Below, piece by piece: positions 17,402 to 25,686 of a stretch of DNA of 64,000 nt (positions are counted from its first letter, which is position 1; each line of letters starts with the position of its first letter). The position numbers were made by a program, and so were the translations under genes. The notes under the pieces are model-generated. The model did not search any database and was not told the origin of the DNA. It worked only from the letters and a program-made list of their open reading frames with translations. Origin of the DNA: Streptomyces sp. NBC_01485. Its GTDB lineage: Bacteria; Actinomycetota; Actinomycetes; Streptomycetales; Streptomycetaceae. The stretch lies in contig NZ_CP109435.1 of the NCBI RefSeq assembly GCF_036227125.1, forward strand, positions 1,612,001 through 1,676,000. Direction: 5' to 3'.

Positions 17402-17932
17402 ATGAGCGACTCGTCCCCGACCTCCTCCCCCGCCCGTCCCGCCGTCGTCCTTGACGTGTGGTGCGAGCTGCAGTGCCCGGACTGCCGTGGCGCCCTCGAC
17501 GACCTGCGCGCCCTGCGCGAGCGCTACGGCGACCGGCTGGAGCTGCGGTTGCGGCACTTCCCGCTGGACAAGCACCGGCACTCCTTCGCCGCCGCGCAGT
17601 CCGCCGAGGAAGCTCTGGAGCAGGGGCAGGGGTGGCCGTACGTCGAGGCCGTGCTGGGTCGCGTGACGGAGCTGGACCGTAAGGGAGAACCCTTCCTGGT
17701 CGAGGTCGCCGGGGAACTCGGGCTCGACGCCGAGGAGTTCGACACCGCTCTGATCGACGGCCGGCACATCCTGATCGTGGACGCCGACCAGGCCGAGGGC
17801 AAGGCGATCGGCGTCACCGGGACCCCGACGTACGTCATCGGAGGCGAGCGGCTCGACGGCGGCAAGAGCCAGGAAGGACTGCGCGAGCGCGTCGAGGAGA
17901 TCGCCGACCGGCTGCTGGCCGAGCAGGCGTGA
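17402..17932 (+). CDS. DsbA-family thioredoxin-fold protein
   Basis: A 176-residue protein of the DsbA/FrnE thioredoxin-like group. It has a C-P-D-C active-site pair near residue 25, an alpha-helical insertion with paired A-A-A-Q-S-A-E-E-A repeats (residues 60-80), and the cis-proline loop T-G-T-P-T-Y-V-I near residue 140. No signal peptide is visible, so it is probably a cytoplasmic oxidoreductase rather than a secreted disulfide catalyst. The ATG at 17402 is the natural start. Substrate unknown. Confidence 0.88.
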   Translation: MSDSSPTSSPARPAVVLDVWCELQCPDCRGALDDLRALRERYGDRLELRLRHFPLDKHRHSFAAAQSAEEALEQGQGWPYVEAVLGRVTELDRKGEPFLVEVAGELGLDAEEFDTALIDGRHILIVDADQAEGKAIGVTGTPTYVIGGERLDGGKSQEGLRERVEEIADRLLAEQA

Positions 17933-17954
17933 GAGCGGATCCCCACAGGTCGGC

Positions 17955-18779
17955 TCAGAGCAGGTTCTTGTACATCGAGTAGCCCACCGGCACGTATCCC
18001 AGCGACTCGTACAGCCGCTCGGCCGGGGTGTTGTCGGCGAAGACGTTCAGGCCGAGGACCCGCTTGCCGGCCGCGATCGCCTGGGTCTCGGCCAGCAGCA
18101 TCAGGGAGCGGCCGTGGCCCCGGCCGCGGAAGGGCGCTTCGGCCTCGACGTCGAACACGAACGCCTTGTCGTCGGCGAACGACACCCAGAGGAAGCCGAC
18201 CCGGGTTCCTTCGTGTTCCAGGACGCTGATCAGCGTGTTCTCCGTCGCCAGGCCCCGCGGCAGCAGGAGGTCCTGGTCCCGCCGCGACTTGGCCCGCGCC
18301 TCGTCCTCGGGCACCCCGCGCTCCCACCAGTCCCGGGCGTACTCCTCGATGCCGCGCTCGAACCAGGGCCCGTACTCGGCCTCCGTCATCGGCCTGCCCC
18401 GGCTGCCCTCGGGCAGTCGGGGAGCGGTGGCGGCGAGGTGCTTCTCCATGCCGCGGTTGCGGTGGACGTAGCCGAGCGCCGTCGCCAGCCGCAGCGCGGT
18501 CCGCGCGTCGGCGGGCACCCTGACGTCGATCCGTTTACAGCCCCAGCCGCGTGCCACTTCCTCGGCGGCGAGCGCGGCCACCGTGCCCCGGCCGCGACCG
18601 CGGTCCGGTTCCTCGATGCGCAGGTCCGCGATCTGGGCGACGCCGGGCCCGAAGGCGGGGGACGTCGAGAGGTGGACCGTTCCGACGGGACGGCTGTTCA
18701 CGCACACCTGGTAGTGGCGCGACAGCGCCCCGTCGGCGGCGCGCTGAAGCGGCTCGGTCGGCCGCAGAGTCGTGGTCAT
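17955..18779 (-). CDS. Tandem GNAT-family N-acetyltransferase
   Basis: A 274-residue protein with two GNAT-like halves. The N-terminal half (about 1-125) has the acetyl-CoA-loop-like D-R-G-R-G-R-G-T near residue 70. The C-terminal half (130-274) has the clear R-G-R-G-H-G-R-S-L loop and the terminal L-Y-E-S-L-G-Y-V-P-V-G-Y-S-M-Y motif. It should acetylate a small molecule or protein; the substrate cannot be told. It converges with the DsbA-like gene across a 22-nt gap. Confidence 0.9.
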   Translation of the reverse strand: MTTTLRPTEPLQRAADGALSRHYQVCVNSRPVGTVHLSTSPAFGPGVAQIADLRIEEPDRGRGRGTVAALAAEEVARGWGCKRIDVRVPADARTALRLATALGYVHRNRGMEKHLAATAPRLPEGSRGRPMTEAEYGPWFERGIEEYARDWWERGVPEDEARAKSRRDQDLLLPRGLATENTLISVLEHEGTRVGFLWVSFADDKAFVFDVEAEAPFRGRGHGRSLMLLAETQAIAAGKRVLGLNVFADNTPAERLYESLGYVPVGYSMYKNLL

Positions 18780-18872
18780 CAGGGGCTTTCTACCCACTGC
18801 GGCGACCCACGTCAGCCTGTTTTCCGGGTCTTGCCGGGTCTTAAGGGGTCCAGGCCTTACGGGTTCGGGGCC

Positions 18873-19694
18873 TTACGGGTCGAGGTCGTTCCCGGCTCGC
18901 TCGGTGAAGATCCGCATCGCTTTGGCGGTCACCGGCCCCGGTGTGCCCGGCAGTTCGCGGTCGTCGACGCGGTGGACGGCCTGGACGTCGCGCAGGGTGG
19001 AGGTGAGGAAGACCTCGTCCGCCCGCTCCAGGACGTCCAGCGGGAGGTCGGTCTCCTTGGCGCCGGTCCACTCGGCGGTCAGCTCGCGGGTGATGCCCGC
19101 GAGGCAGCCGGAGGCCAGCGGCGGAGTGTGGATCTCGCCGTCCAGGACGACGAAGACGTTGGACCCGGTGCCCTCGCAGAGTTGCCCGACCGTGTTGGCG
19201 AACAGCGCCTCGGTGGCGCCGTGTTGGTGGGCACGGGCCAGGGCGACGACGTTCTCGGCGTACGAGGTCGTCTTCAGGCCGGTGAGCGCGCCGCGTTCGT
19301 TGCGGGTCCAGGGGACGGTGACGACGGCCGTGGAGTCGGCGCGCCGGGTGGTCCCGCCGAGGGCGACGACGAGGGTGGGGCCGTGGTCGCCGCGGTCGGA
19401 GCCGAGCGGGCCGTAGCCTCCCGTGTAGGTGATGCGCAGCCGGCCGAGCGGCATCGGGTCGGCCTCGAGGACGGCGGCGCAGGCGCGGCGGACCTCGTCG
19501 TGGTCGGGGTCGGTCAGGCCGAGGCCGCGTGCGGAGCGGGTCAGCCGGTCGAGGTGGCGGGTGAGCGCGAACGTCGTGCCTTCCACCGCCTTCACCGTCT
19601 CGAAGATGCCGTCGCCCACGGTCAGCCCGTGGTCGAAGACGGAGACACGGGCGGACTCGGCGTCCTGCAGCCCGCCGTCGAGCCAGATCTTCAC
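18873..19694 (-). CDS. Class IV aminotransferase / aminodeoxychorismate lyase-like
   Basis: A 273-residue PLP enzyme. It has the F-D-H-G-L-T-V-G-D-G-I-F-E-T signature near the N-terminus, the K-T-T-S-Y lysine region around residue 140 and the E-G-T-G-S-N-V-F motif near 175. These fit PabC (4-amino-4-deoxychorismate lyase) or D-amino-acid/branched-chain transaminases. The GTG start overlaps the stop of the upstream chorismate-binding gene by 4 nt, so a p-aminobenzoate (folate) role is most likely. Confidence 0.85.
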   Translation of the reverse strand: MKIWLDGGLQDAESARVSVFDHGLTVGDGIFETVKAVEGTTFALTRHLDRLTRSARGLGLTDPDHDEVRRACAAVLEADPMPLGRLRITYTGGYGPLGSDRGDHGPTLVVALGGTTRRADSTAVVTVPWTRNERGALTGLKTTSYAENVVALARAHQHGATEALFANTVGQLCEGTGSNVFVVLDGEIHTPPLASGCLAGITRELTAEWTGAKETDLPLDVLERADEVFLTSTLRDVQAVHRVDDRELPGTPGPVTAKAMRIFTERAGNDLDP

Positions 19695-20743
19695 GTCAGT
19701 CCCTCTCCTTCGGCCTCGTACGTTCCCGACGCTACCGCGAGCAGCCGGGACGCCTTCAGCTCGGTCTCCGCCCACTCGGCCTCGGGGTCGGAGCCCCAGG
19801 TGATGCCGGCGCCGGTGCCGAAGCGCAGCACGGCCGTGCCGTCGGCGGCGCGGCCGATCCAGAAGGTGCGGATGCCGACGGCCAGCTCCCCCGTCCCCCG
19901 GTCGGCGTCGACCCACCCGATGCCGCCGCAGTACGGGCCGCGGGGTGCCGTCTCCAGCGCGTCGATGATCCTGAGGGCGCTGGACTTCGGGGCGCCGGTG
20001 ACCGAGCCGGGCGGGAAGGCGGCGGCGAGCAGCTCCGGCCAGCCGGCGCCGTCGGGCAGCTCGCCGCGGACCGTGGACACGAGGTGGACCAGGCCCGGGT
20101 GTTTCTCGACGGCGCACAGGTCGGGGACGGTCACGCTGCCGGTGGCGCAGACCCGCCCGATGTCGTTGCGCACGAGGTCCACGATCATCACGTTCTCGGC
20201 GTAGTCCTTGTCGAGCAGGTCGGCCTCGGTGCGCCCGGTGCCCTTGATGGGCCCGGACTCGACGACCCGGCCGGCGCGGCGCAGGAAGAGCTCGGGGGAG
20301 GCGGTGGCCGTCTCTATGCCGTGCGCGGGCAGGCGAATCGTTCCTGCATAGGGCGCCGGGTTGCCCCGAGCCAGCAGGGCGGTGAGCGCGTCCACGTCGG
20401 CGTCGGCCGTCACGGGCGCGGTCAGGACGCGGCAGAGGTTGGCCTGGTACACCTCGCCGGCCGCGATGTGCTCGCGGATGCGGCGCACGCCGGCCGTGTA
20501 CGCGGCGCGGTCGAGGGAGGACGTCCAGTCACCGGCCGCGGGCCCCCGCCACGCCCCCGGCACCGGAGCGGGCACGGGCTCCTCGCGTACGTCGGCGAAG
20601 CGCGCGCAGACCAGACGGCCGTCGAAGTCGGCGCAGACGGCCCAGAAACCGGCGGAGTCGAGGGCCGCGGGATCGCTGGTGACGTCGAGGAGGCCGGTCG
20701 CGACGCGGGCGCCGAAACGGGCGAGAGGAGGGAGGTCGGGCAC
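19691..20743 (-). CDS. Chorismate-binding enzyme (PabB-like)
   Basis: A 350-residue protein equivalent to the catalytic half of PabB/TrpE, converting chorismate toward aminodeoxychorismate. Diagnostic stretches are Y-Q-A-N-L (residue about 100), S-P-E-L-F, the G-P-I-K-G-T-G-R motif, D-L-V-R-N-D-I-G, the P-P-G-S-V-T-G-A-P-K motif and Y-C-G-G-I-G. The P-I-K-G-T form with Lys is that of PabB-type enzymes. It lacks the long N-terminal domain of TrpE. It is translationally coupled to the class IV transaminase. A folate role is likely; a secondary-metabolite PABA role is less likely here. Confidence 0.87.
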   Translation of the reverse strand: MPDLPPLARFGARVATGLLDVTSDPAALDSAGFWAVCADFDGRLVCARFADVREEPVPAPVPGAWRGPAAGDWTSSLDRAAYTAGVRRIREHIAAGEVYQANLCRVLTAPVTADADVDALTALLARGNPAPYAGTIRLPAHGIETATASPELFLRRAGRVVESGPIKGTGRTEADLLDKDYAENVMIVDLVRNDIGRVCATGSVTVPDLCAVEKHPGLVHLVSTVRGELPDGAGWPELLAAAFPPGSVTGAPKSSALRIIDALETAPRGPYCGGIGWVDADRGTGELAVGIRTFWIGRAADGTAVLRFGTGAGITWGSDPEAEWAETELKASRLLAVASGTYEAEGEGLT

Positions 20744-20863
20744 ATTGTCGAGTCTAGGGCGGGTCTCCCGGGGGCCGGGTCGGGCATGTCCCGCAGGTCC
20801 CGCCCAGGGGGCCTGACCAGGTCATCGAGCAGGCACAGCGCAGCACGCTGCACAAACGCGTTT

Positions 20864-20891
20864 TTGTGCTGGCCGAGGAATCCGCTAGAGT
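20864..20891 (+). promoter_or_regulatory. Promoter of the tRNA array
   Basis: TTGTGC (20864-20869) and TAGAGT (20886-20891) are 16 nt apart, ending 42 nt before the tRNA-Gly. The TAGAGT-type -10 is typical of vegetative Streptomyces promoters. Confidence 0.6.
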
Positions 20892-20933
20892 TCAACACGT
20901 CGCCGCGACGCGCAAGCCGAGCGGAAACGACAA

Positions 20934-21006
20934 GCGGACGTAGCTCAGTTGGTAGAGCGCAACCTTGCCAAGGTTGAGGTCGCCAGTTCGAACCTGGTCG
21001 TCCGCT
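20934..21006 (+). tRNA. tRNA-Gly(GCC)
   Basis: A 73-nt cloverleaf: acceptor GCGGACG/CGUCCGC, anticodon loop UUGCCAA (GCC, reads GGC/GGU), T-arm GCCAG-UUCGAAC-CUGGU, discriminator U. First of a five-tRNA array. Confidence 0.97.
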
Positions 21007-21045
21007 CGCAGGAAGTGGGGGATCTTCCCGAACCCCTACGCTCCT

Positions 21046-21116
21046 GGTGGAGTGGCCGAGAGGCGAGGCAACGGCCTGCAAAGCCGTCTACACGGGTTCA
21101 AATCCCGTCTCCACCT
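21046..21116 (+). tRNA. tRNA-Cys(GCA)
   Basis: A 71-nt cloverleaf: acceptor GGUGGAG/CUCCACC, anticodon loop CUGCAAA (GCA), T-arm ACGGG-UUCAAAU-CCCGU, discriminator U. CCA is encoded at 21117-21119, the only one in the array with it. Confidence 0.97.
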
Positions 21117-21120
21117 CCAA

Positions 21121-21192
21121 GGACGATTAGCTCAGCGGGAGAGCGCTTCCCTGACACGGAAGAGGTCACTGGTTCAATCCCAGTATCGTCCA
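21121..21192 (+). tRNA. tRNA-Val(GAC), copy 1
   Basis: A 72-nt cloverleaf: acceptor GGACGAU/AUCGUCC, anticodon loop CUGACAC (GAC, reads GUC/GUU), T-loop UUCAAUC. It begins 1 nt after the CCA of tRNA-Cys. Confidence 0.97.
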
Positions 21193-21211
21193 CTGGATCT
21201 TCGGATCCCTG

Positions 21212-21283
21212 GCGCGATTAGCTCAGCGGGAGAGCGCTTCCCTGACACGGAAGAGGTCACTGGTTCAATCCCAGTATCGCGCA
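21212..21283 (+). tRNA. tRNA-Val(GAC), copy 2 with changed acceptor stem
   Basis: Identical to copies 1 and 3 from the D-arm through the T-arm, but the acceptor stem is GCGCGAU/AUCGCGC. The second and third base pairs differ from the other copies, with both sides changed together, so pairing is kept. Confidence 0.96.
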
Positions 21284-21302
21284 CGCAGCACCACAGCATC
21301 CC

Positions 21303-21374
21303 GGACGATTAGCTCAGCGGGAGAGCGCTTCCCTGACACGGAAGAGGTCACTGGTTCAATCCCAGTATCGTCCA
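21303..21374 (+). tRNA. tRNA-Val(GAC), copy 3
   Basis: Identical in sequence to copy 1 (acceptor GGACGAU/AUCGUCC, anticodon GAC). Last tRNA of the array; a terminator hairpin follows after 7 nt. Confidence 0.97.
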
Positions 21375-21381
21375 CACGCCG

Positions 21382-21415
21382 AGAGCCCCCGGCCGCCTTC
21401 GCGGTCGGGGGCTCT
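21382..21415 (+). terminator. Terminator of the tRNA array
   Basis: A 15-bp stem (one G-T pair) with a CTTC loop starts right after the last tRNA-Val, followed by a short T-rich stretch. It converges with the zinc-ribbon gene. Confidence 0.8.
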
Positions 21416-21443
21416 TCTGTGTGCCAGCTCAGCTTGCGCCGGT

Positions 21444-21752
21444 TCAGCTGGAGAACAGCATGTGGCCGAAGCTCTTGTGGCGGTTGTGGCCGCCGTGGTG
21501 ACCGCCGTAGTGCGCACCGCCGTGACCGCCGCCGTGCGGGGCGCCCCAGGCGGGCGCGGCCGGGGCCGCCGGGTACGCCTGCGGGGCGCCCGGGGGCGGC
21601 GGCGCGGGCTGGGACCACTGGGACTCCACGCGGGTCAGCGCCTCCAGCTCGCCGTAGTCGAGGAAGATCCCGCGGCAGTTGCTGCACTGTTCGATCTGGA
21701 CGCCGTTGCGGTTGTATGTGTGCATTTGAGCGTGACACTTCGGGCACTGCAT
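21444..21752 (-). CDS. TFIIB-type zinc-ribbon protein
   Basis: A 102-residue protein. The first 40 residues form a zinc ribbon, with C-P-K-C at residues 3-6 and C-S-N-C near 24-27. They are followed by G-I-F-L-D-Y-G-E-L-E, the signature of the zf-TFIIB family. The rest is a Pro/Ala linker and a Gly/His-rich tail (G-G-H-G-G-A-H-Y-G-G-H-H) that could bind metal. Function unknown. Confidence 0.85.
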   Translation of the reverse strand: MQCPKCHAQMHTYNRNGVQIEQCSNCRGIFLDYGELEALTRVESQWSQPAPPPPGAPQAYPAAPAAPAWGAPHGGGHGGAHYGGHHGGHNRHKSFGHMLFSS

Positions 21753-21833
21753 GGTTCGGCTCAACTCCTCGCCGGTCGGTGCTGTTTCACGTACCGCCAG
21801 TTCAGACACTGTCCGACCGCGGTCGGTTGCACC

Positions 21834-22769
21834 CTACTTCGCGGCATCTGCCGCCAACTGCGGGGGGACCGAACCCATTCGGGCACAGGCGTCGACGAGG
21901 CACTGCTCGACCTCGTCCAGCGACCGCCCCTGCGCGATCGACTTCGTGACAGCCCGTGCGGCGGTCTGCACGGTGAGTGCACGCGCCGGGACGTCGAGGG
22001 CGGGCCAGGGGTCGCCGGACCCGGGGACGGCGGGGCCGGCCCCGGCCCGGTAGGCGGTCAGGAAGCGGGTCCACTCGTCGGGTGGGAGCAGACCACAGGC
22101 GTACCAGGCGGCGGGGCGGGCGAGGTCCCAGGCCGGGACGCCGACGCCCAGATCATCGACGTCGATCAGGCGCCAGGGTCCGTCGGGGGCGGGGTGGCGG
22201 ACGAGCTGGCCGAGGTGGAGGTCGCCGTGGCAGAGGGTCGCGGTGTCGGGCATGGGGGCCTCGGCGCGGGCCCAGGCGGGCAGTGCGCGCCAGGCGGCCA
22301 GGACGGGGGCGACGGCGGCATGCGAGGCGGCGGCGCGCAGGCGGGCCACGGCGTGGGCGGCCTTTGCGGGGCCGCGCATCGGGGGGAGTGCGGTCGGGGC
22401 GGGGGTGCGGTGGAGGCGGGCGAGCAGGGTGCCCGCGGCTTCCCAGGGGGCCGCGTCCGGGTCGTCCGGGTCCACCGGGGTGCCGTACGGCCAGAAGGTG
22501 ACGAGTCTGCCGTGGAGGGGGGACGGGGTCGCGGCCAGCGGCGGGAGGAGGACGTCGGGGAGGTGGGCGGCCGTGGTGAGGCGGGGCGTGAGGTCGGCCG
22601 GGTCGGTTTCGGGGGCGTGCGCCTTCGCGACGGTCCCGGCGTGCCGGACGACGGTGGCGTCGGGGCGGTCGGCGAGGGTGGCCGCGCCGCACGGGCAGGA
22701 CGAACCGGTTTCGTGAGCCCGGTCCCGGGCGTGGAAGGTGAGCTCGGTGAGCAGGGGGTGGGCGGTCAC
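21834..22769 (-). CDS. Aminoglycoside phosphotransferase-fold (APH) kinase-like protein
   Basis: A 311-residue protein with the APH fold. The catalytic loop reads C-H-G-D-L-H-L-G-Q-L near residue 195, followed by the metal-binding L-I-D-V-D-D-L at about 215. The N-terminal lobe has a V-A-K-A-H stretch that may hold the ATP-binding lysine. Such proteins phosphorylate diverse small molecules, and resistance cannot be inferred. An unusual Cys pair (C-P-C) lies near residue 25. The GTG at 22769 gives the normal length. Confidence 0.82.
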   Translation of the reverse strand: MTAHPLLTELTFHARDRAHETGSSCPCGAATLADRPDATVVRHAGTVAKAHAPETDPADLTPRLTTAAHLPDVLLPPLAATPSPLHGRLVTFWPYGTPVDPDDPDAAPWEAAGTLLARLHRTPAPTALPPMRGPAKAAHAVARLRAAASHAAVAPVLAAWRALPAWARAEAPMPDTATLCHGDLHLGQLVRHPAPDGPWRLIDVDDLGVGVPAWDLARPAAWYACGLLPPDEWTRFLTAYRAGAGPAVPGSGDPWPALDVPARALTVQTAARAVTKSIAQGRSLDEVEQCLVDACARMGSVPPQLAADAAK

Positions 22770-22853
22770 GGGGCTCCCTGAGCGGCGGCGTGCGGTCTCC
22801 CCGCGAGGGTACGCAGGTGAGGGCGCCGGGGCCGTCCTGCGCCGGGGAAAAGC

Positions 22854-22890
22854 AATGCAGGCGCAGCTCCCCAGCTGCGCCTGCATTTTT
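22854..22890 (-). terminator. Perfect 15-bp hairpin with flanking T/A tracts
   Basis: A 15-bp perfect stem with a CCCC loop lies between the small membrane gene (which ends at 22976, reading left) and the phosphotransferase start. The T-run at 22884-22890 would also end plus-strand transcription. Confidence 0.75.
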
Positions 22891-22975
22891 TGCCGTCCGC
22901 CGCACCCCCGTCCCCACGGGGTTTCATGGGTGGATGTCCCCGCCCGGACCGCTCTTCCGGGCCTGGGGTCGCCGC

Positions 22976-23170
22976 TCAGCGCCCCAGCATCACTCCCACG
23001 GACGACGCCTGTGTGGCCACTGTCTCCCAGCCGTCGAAGACGACGAGGAGCAGGACCGCCAGAGGAAGGGCCATCAGCGTCGCCACCAAGGGGTGGCGGC
23101 GGCCCGTGCGGCGGGTGCGCTTGGTGCGTCCCTGCGTGCGGATCATCGTCCGCGGTGCCGTAAGGGCCAT
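22976..23170 (-). CDS. Small basic membrane protein, 64 aa
   Basis: A short protein with a strongly basic N-terminus (R-T-Q-G-R-T-K-R-T-R-R-T-G-R-R-H) and one membrane helix (V-A-T-L-M-A-L-P-L-A-V-L-L-L-V-V-F). A good ribosome site (AGGAG, 8 nt before the ATG at 23170) and a terminator downstream support a real gene. Function unknown. Confidence 0.7.
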   Translation of the reverse strand: MALTAPRTMIRTQGRTKRTRRTGRRHPLVATLMALPLAVLLLVVFDGWETVATQASSVGVMLGR

Positions 23171-23799
23171 GGTCCCTCTCCTGACCTGATCAGTTGTCGT
23201 TGGCAGCGGCGGGTGTCTGACCTCGGGGGACGAGTGCTGCCACCCGCCGCTTGACTTCAAATCTAGGCGTGCGGCGGGCGCCGGGCGTCATGCCCTCGTA
23301 CCGATTGCCGGGCCTCCCGGAGGATGAGCCATGACCTGGGGAGTACTCCCCTGGGTGGAGACGCGGTCCCAGGTCTCGGGGTCTTCCCTGAGGGGGTGTC
23401 CGGTCCGGGCCGGTTTCCGCGCCGCCCCGGGGACCCCCGAACGAAGCCTCGGGGACGGCCGTGGTGACTTCGCTCACTCGCACCACCCCTCGCCGGACCG
23501 CCGCAACCACCCGGCGGCCCGCCCTCAAAGCCATCACCGCATCGGTCAGGGACGTGTCGGCGACGTCGACGGCCCTCGCCACACGGCCACTCCGCACAGG
23601 TTCAATCCCCCTTCCGGGAAGGGTGGTTGAGGCCACCCGACCGCCAAAACGCGCCAGATCTCAGGCCCTCTGACCACCCTTCAACTGTCCCACCGGGCAC
23701 TGACAATCGATCAGGACGAGAGGGCGCGGCCTCTGCGCGCGAACGGCCGTGTAAACGTAAGCTGTGCCACGTCACACGGACCGGGCAGCGGGGATGAAC
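23171..23799. other. Divergent intergenic region, no gene seen
   Basis: A 629-nt spacer between the small membrane gene and the kinase. It holds an imperfect palindrome at 23602-23630 (two arms around CCTTCC/GGAAGG) and no convincing coding frame. Promoters for both flanking genes must lie here. Confidence 0.5.
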
Positions 23800-25179
23800 A
23801 TGGCGATGATGCGCCTGAGGCGCGAGGACCCGCGTGTCGTCGGCTCGTTCAGGCTCCACCGACGGCTCGGCGCGGGCGGGATGGGTGTTGTCTATCTGGG
23901 GTCCGACAAGAAGGGGCAGCGGGTCGCGCTGAAGGTGATCCGGCCCGATCTGGCGGAGGACCAGGAGTTCCGGTCGCGGTTCGCGCGCGAGGTCTCGGCC
24001 GCCCGGCGGATCCGGGGCGGGTGCACGGCGCGGCTGGTCGCGGCGGATCTGGACGCCGACCGGCCGTGGTTCGCCACCCAGTACGTCCCCGGGCCCTCCC
24101 TCCACGACAAGGTCAACGACGACGGGCCGCTCGGCGCCGCCGAGCTCGCCTCGATCGGGGCCGCGCTGTCGGAGGGGCTCGTCGCCGTGCACGAGGCCGG
24201 GGTCGTGCACCGGGACCTGAAGCCCTCCAACATCCTGCTCTCCCCCAAGGGCCCCCGGATCATCGACTTCGGCATCGCCTGGGCGACGGGCGCCTCCACG
24301 CTGACGCACGTCGGCACGGCGGTCGGCTCCCCCGGGTTCCTCGCGCCGGAGCAGGTGCGAGGGGCGCTGGTCACCCCGGCCACCGACGTGTTCTCGCTCG
24401 GCGCCACGCTCGCGTACGCCTCGACGGCCGACTCGCCTTTCGGGCAAGGCAGTTCCGAGGTGATGCTGTACCGCGTGGTGCACGAGGAGCCGCAGTTGCA
24501 CGGCGTTCCGGACGCGCTGGCCCCGCTGGTGCGGGCCTGCCTCGCGAAGGACCCCGAGGAGCGGCCCAGCACCCTCGACCTCTCCCTGCGGCTGAAGGAG
24601 ATCGCGACCCGGGAGTCCCAGGGGATGGCGGACGCGCGACCTCCGGTGCCTCGGACGGCCGAGGCGGACCGTCCCACGGGACGGCTCTCCGACCACAGCC
24701 ACCCGGAGCGCACGCTGCGCCAGCCGGGCGGGCCGGGCACTCCCCCGCCGCGCGGCGGGGCGCCGTCCTCGCGCGGGCCGGTTCCCTCGCGGGGCGGGGC
24801 TCCCGTTCGTGGGGGAAGCCCTTCGCGAGGCGGCGGTGGCGGCAGTGCCTCGTCGTCGCGGTCGGGGGCCCGGCCGGTGCCCGGTTCGCGCAACACCCGT
24901 CCCGGCAGCGGCAGTCGGCCGGCGCCCCGTGGCGGGCGGCCGGGGCCGCGGACCACGGGGACCGGGCTGCGGCCCGCCAATCCGCGGCTGCTGCGTCAGC
25001 GGCTGTTCGTCTTCGTCGTGGTGACCCTGCTCGTGGCGCTGGGCATCGCCGTCGTCCAGGGCTGCGAGGGACCGGCGCGCGGGCTCGGCGGGGACGACGG
25101 CGTCGTACGGCAGGACGTCGTACGGCAGGAGCCGGGGCACGTCCTGCCGGAGCCGGGCGGCGGTCCGCTGGGGGACTGA
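23800..25179 (+). CDS. Membrane-anchored Ser/Thr protein kinase (PknB-like)
   Basis: A 459-residue Hanks-type kinase. The G-loop G-A-G-G-M-G-V-V-Y lies near residue 24. The catalytic K is in V-A-L-K-V-I, the loop H-R-D-L-K-P-S-N is near 140, the metal site is D-F-G-I, and the activation segment runs to A-P-E-Q. A Pro/Gly/Arg/Ser-rich linker (about 290-405) leads to one transmembrane helix (F-V-F-V-V-V-T-L-L-V-A-L) and a short extracellular tail. No PASTA repeats are present. ATGs at 23794, 23800 and 23806 are all in frame; GGGGA sits best for 23800. It is the last intact core gene before the secondary-metabolite region. Confidence 0.9.
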   Translation: MAMMRLRREDPRVVGSFRLHRRLGAGGMGVVYLGSDKKGQRVALKVIRPDLAEDQEFRSRFAREVSAARRIRGGCTARLVAADLDADRPWFATQYVPGPSLHDKVNDDGPLGAAELASIGAALSEGLVAVHEAGVVHRDLKPSNILLSPKGPRIIDFGIAWATGASTLTHVGTAVGSPGFLAPEQVRGALVTPATDVFSLGATLAYASTADSPFGQGSSEVMLYRVVHEEPQLHGVPDALAPLVRACLAKDPEERPSTLDLSLRLKEIATRESQGMADARPPVPRTAEADRPTGRLSDHSHPERTLRQPGGPGTPPPRGGAPSSRGPVPSRGGAPVRGGSPSRGGGGGSASSSRSGARPVPGSRNTRPGSGSRPAPRGGRPGPRTTGTGLRPANPRLLRQRLFVFVVVTLLVALGIAVVQGCEGPARGLGGDDGVVRQDVVRQEPGHVLPEPGGGPLGD

Positions 25180-25186
25180 CCCCCGT

Positions 25187-25500
25187 GGGCTACGTCTCCG
25201 GCAAGCAGGTCCACGGCGTTGCTCGCGGTGCCGACCGCCTCGTCCAGCCTGTTCTGCAGGAGGAACGCCGTCGCGAGCACCGAGCGGCTGATGGCCTGGC
25301 GACGACGGCGGTCGCTGTTCGCCTCGACGGACGCCATGGCGAGATGCTCAGCCTGAGTCGCCTCGCCGAGGTCGCAGTGGACCAGGGCGGCTTCAGCCTC
25401 CAGATAGTGGTGGTCCAGGAAGCGAACCCACGGCGATTCCTCGGCCGGCCCCTGGCTGACTTCCAGCCGCTCAAGCTCCATGCGAAGGTCGCCGCCGCGA
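25187..25500 (-). pseudogene. Remnant of a TPR-containing transcriptional regulator
   Basis: One minus-strand frame reads like the C-terminal TPR part of Streptomyces XRE-type regulators: W-V-R-F-L-D-H-H-Y-L-E-A-E-A-A-L-V-H-C-D-L-G, then two more A..A-L-L..N-R-L-D-E-A helices. The HTH domain and start are missing, and downstream the frame runs into unrelated sequence. It lies exactly at the border between the core genes and the biosynthetic locus, so it is probably debris of an earlier gene lost when the locus was acquired. Confidence 0.6.
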
Positions 25501-25686
25501 GCCTGCACCCGAGCTGGCCGCGGCGGCGGGAGGGACGAGACGTGCTGCCCGACGCCTGCTGATCGAGGCCGGCGGCACCCCGCGTGTGCGCTGAACACCA
25601 CGACGGCACACACGAAGCGGAGCCCCGCGCACTGGCGCCGGTCGGGGCAAGCCAGCGCCGACGGCAGTCATGTGGTTCCGTTCGGG

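Noticed and set aside
20934..21374. Possible phage or integrative element at the tRNA array
   Set aside because: No integrase, excisionase or duplicated tRNA 3' end was found nearby; neighbours on both sides look like core genes.
23190..23636. 148-codon minus frame upstream of the small membrane gene
   Set aside because: No ribosome site, no domain and low-complexity composition; treated as intergenic.
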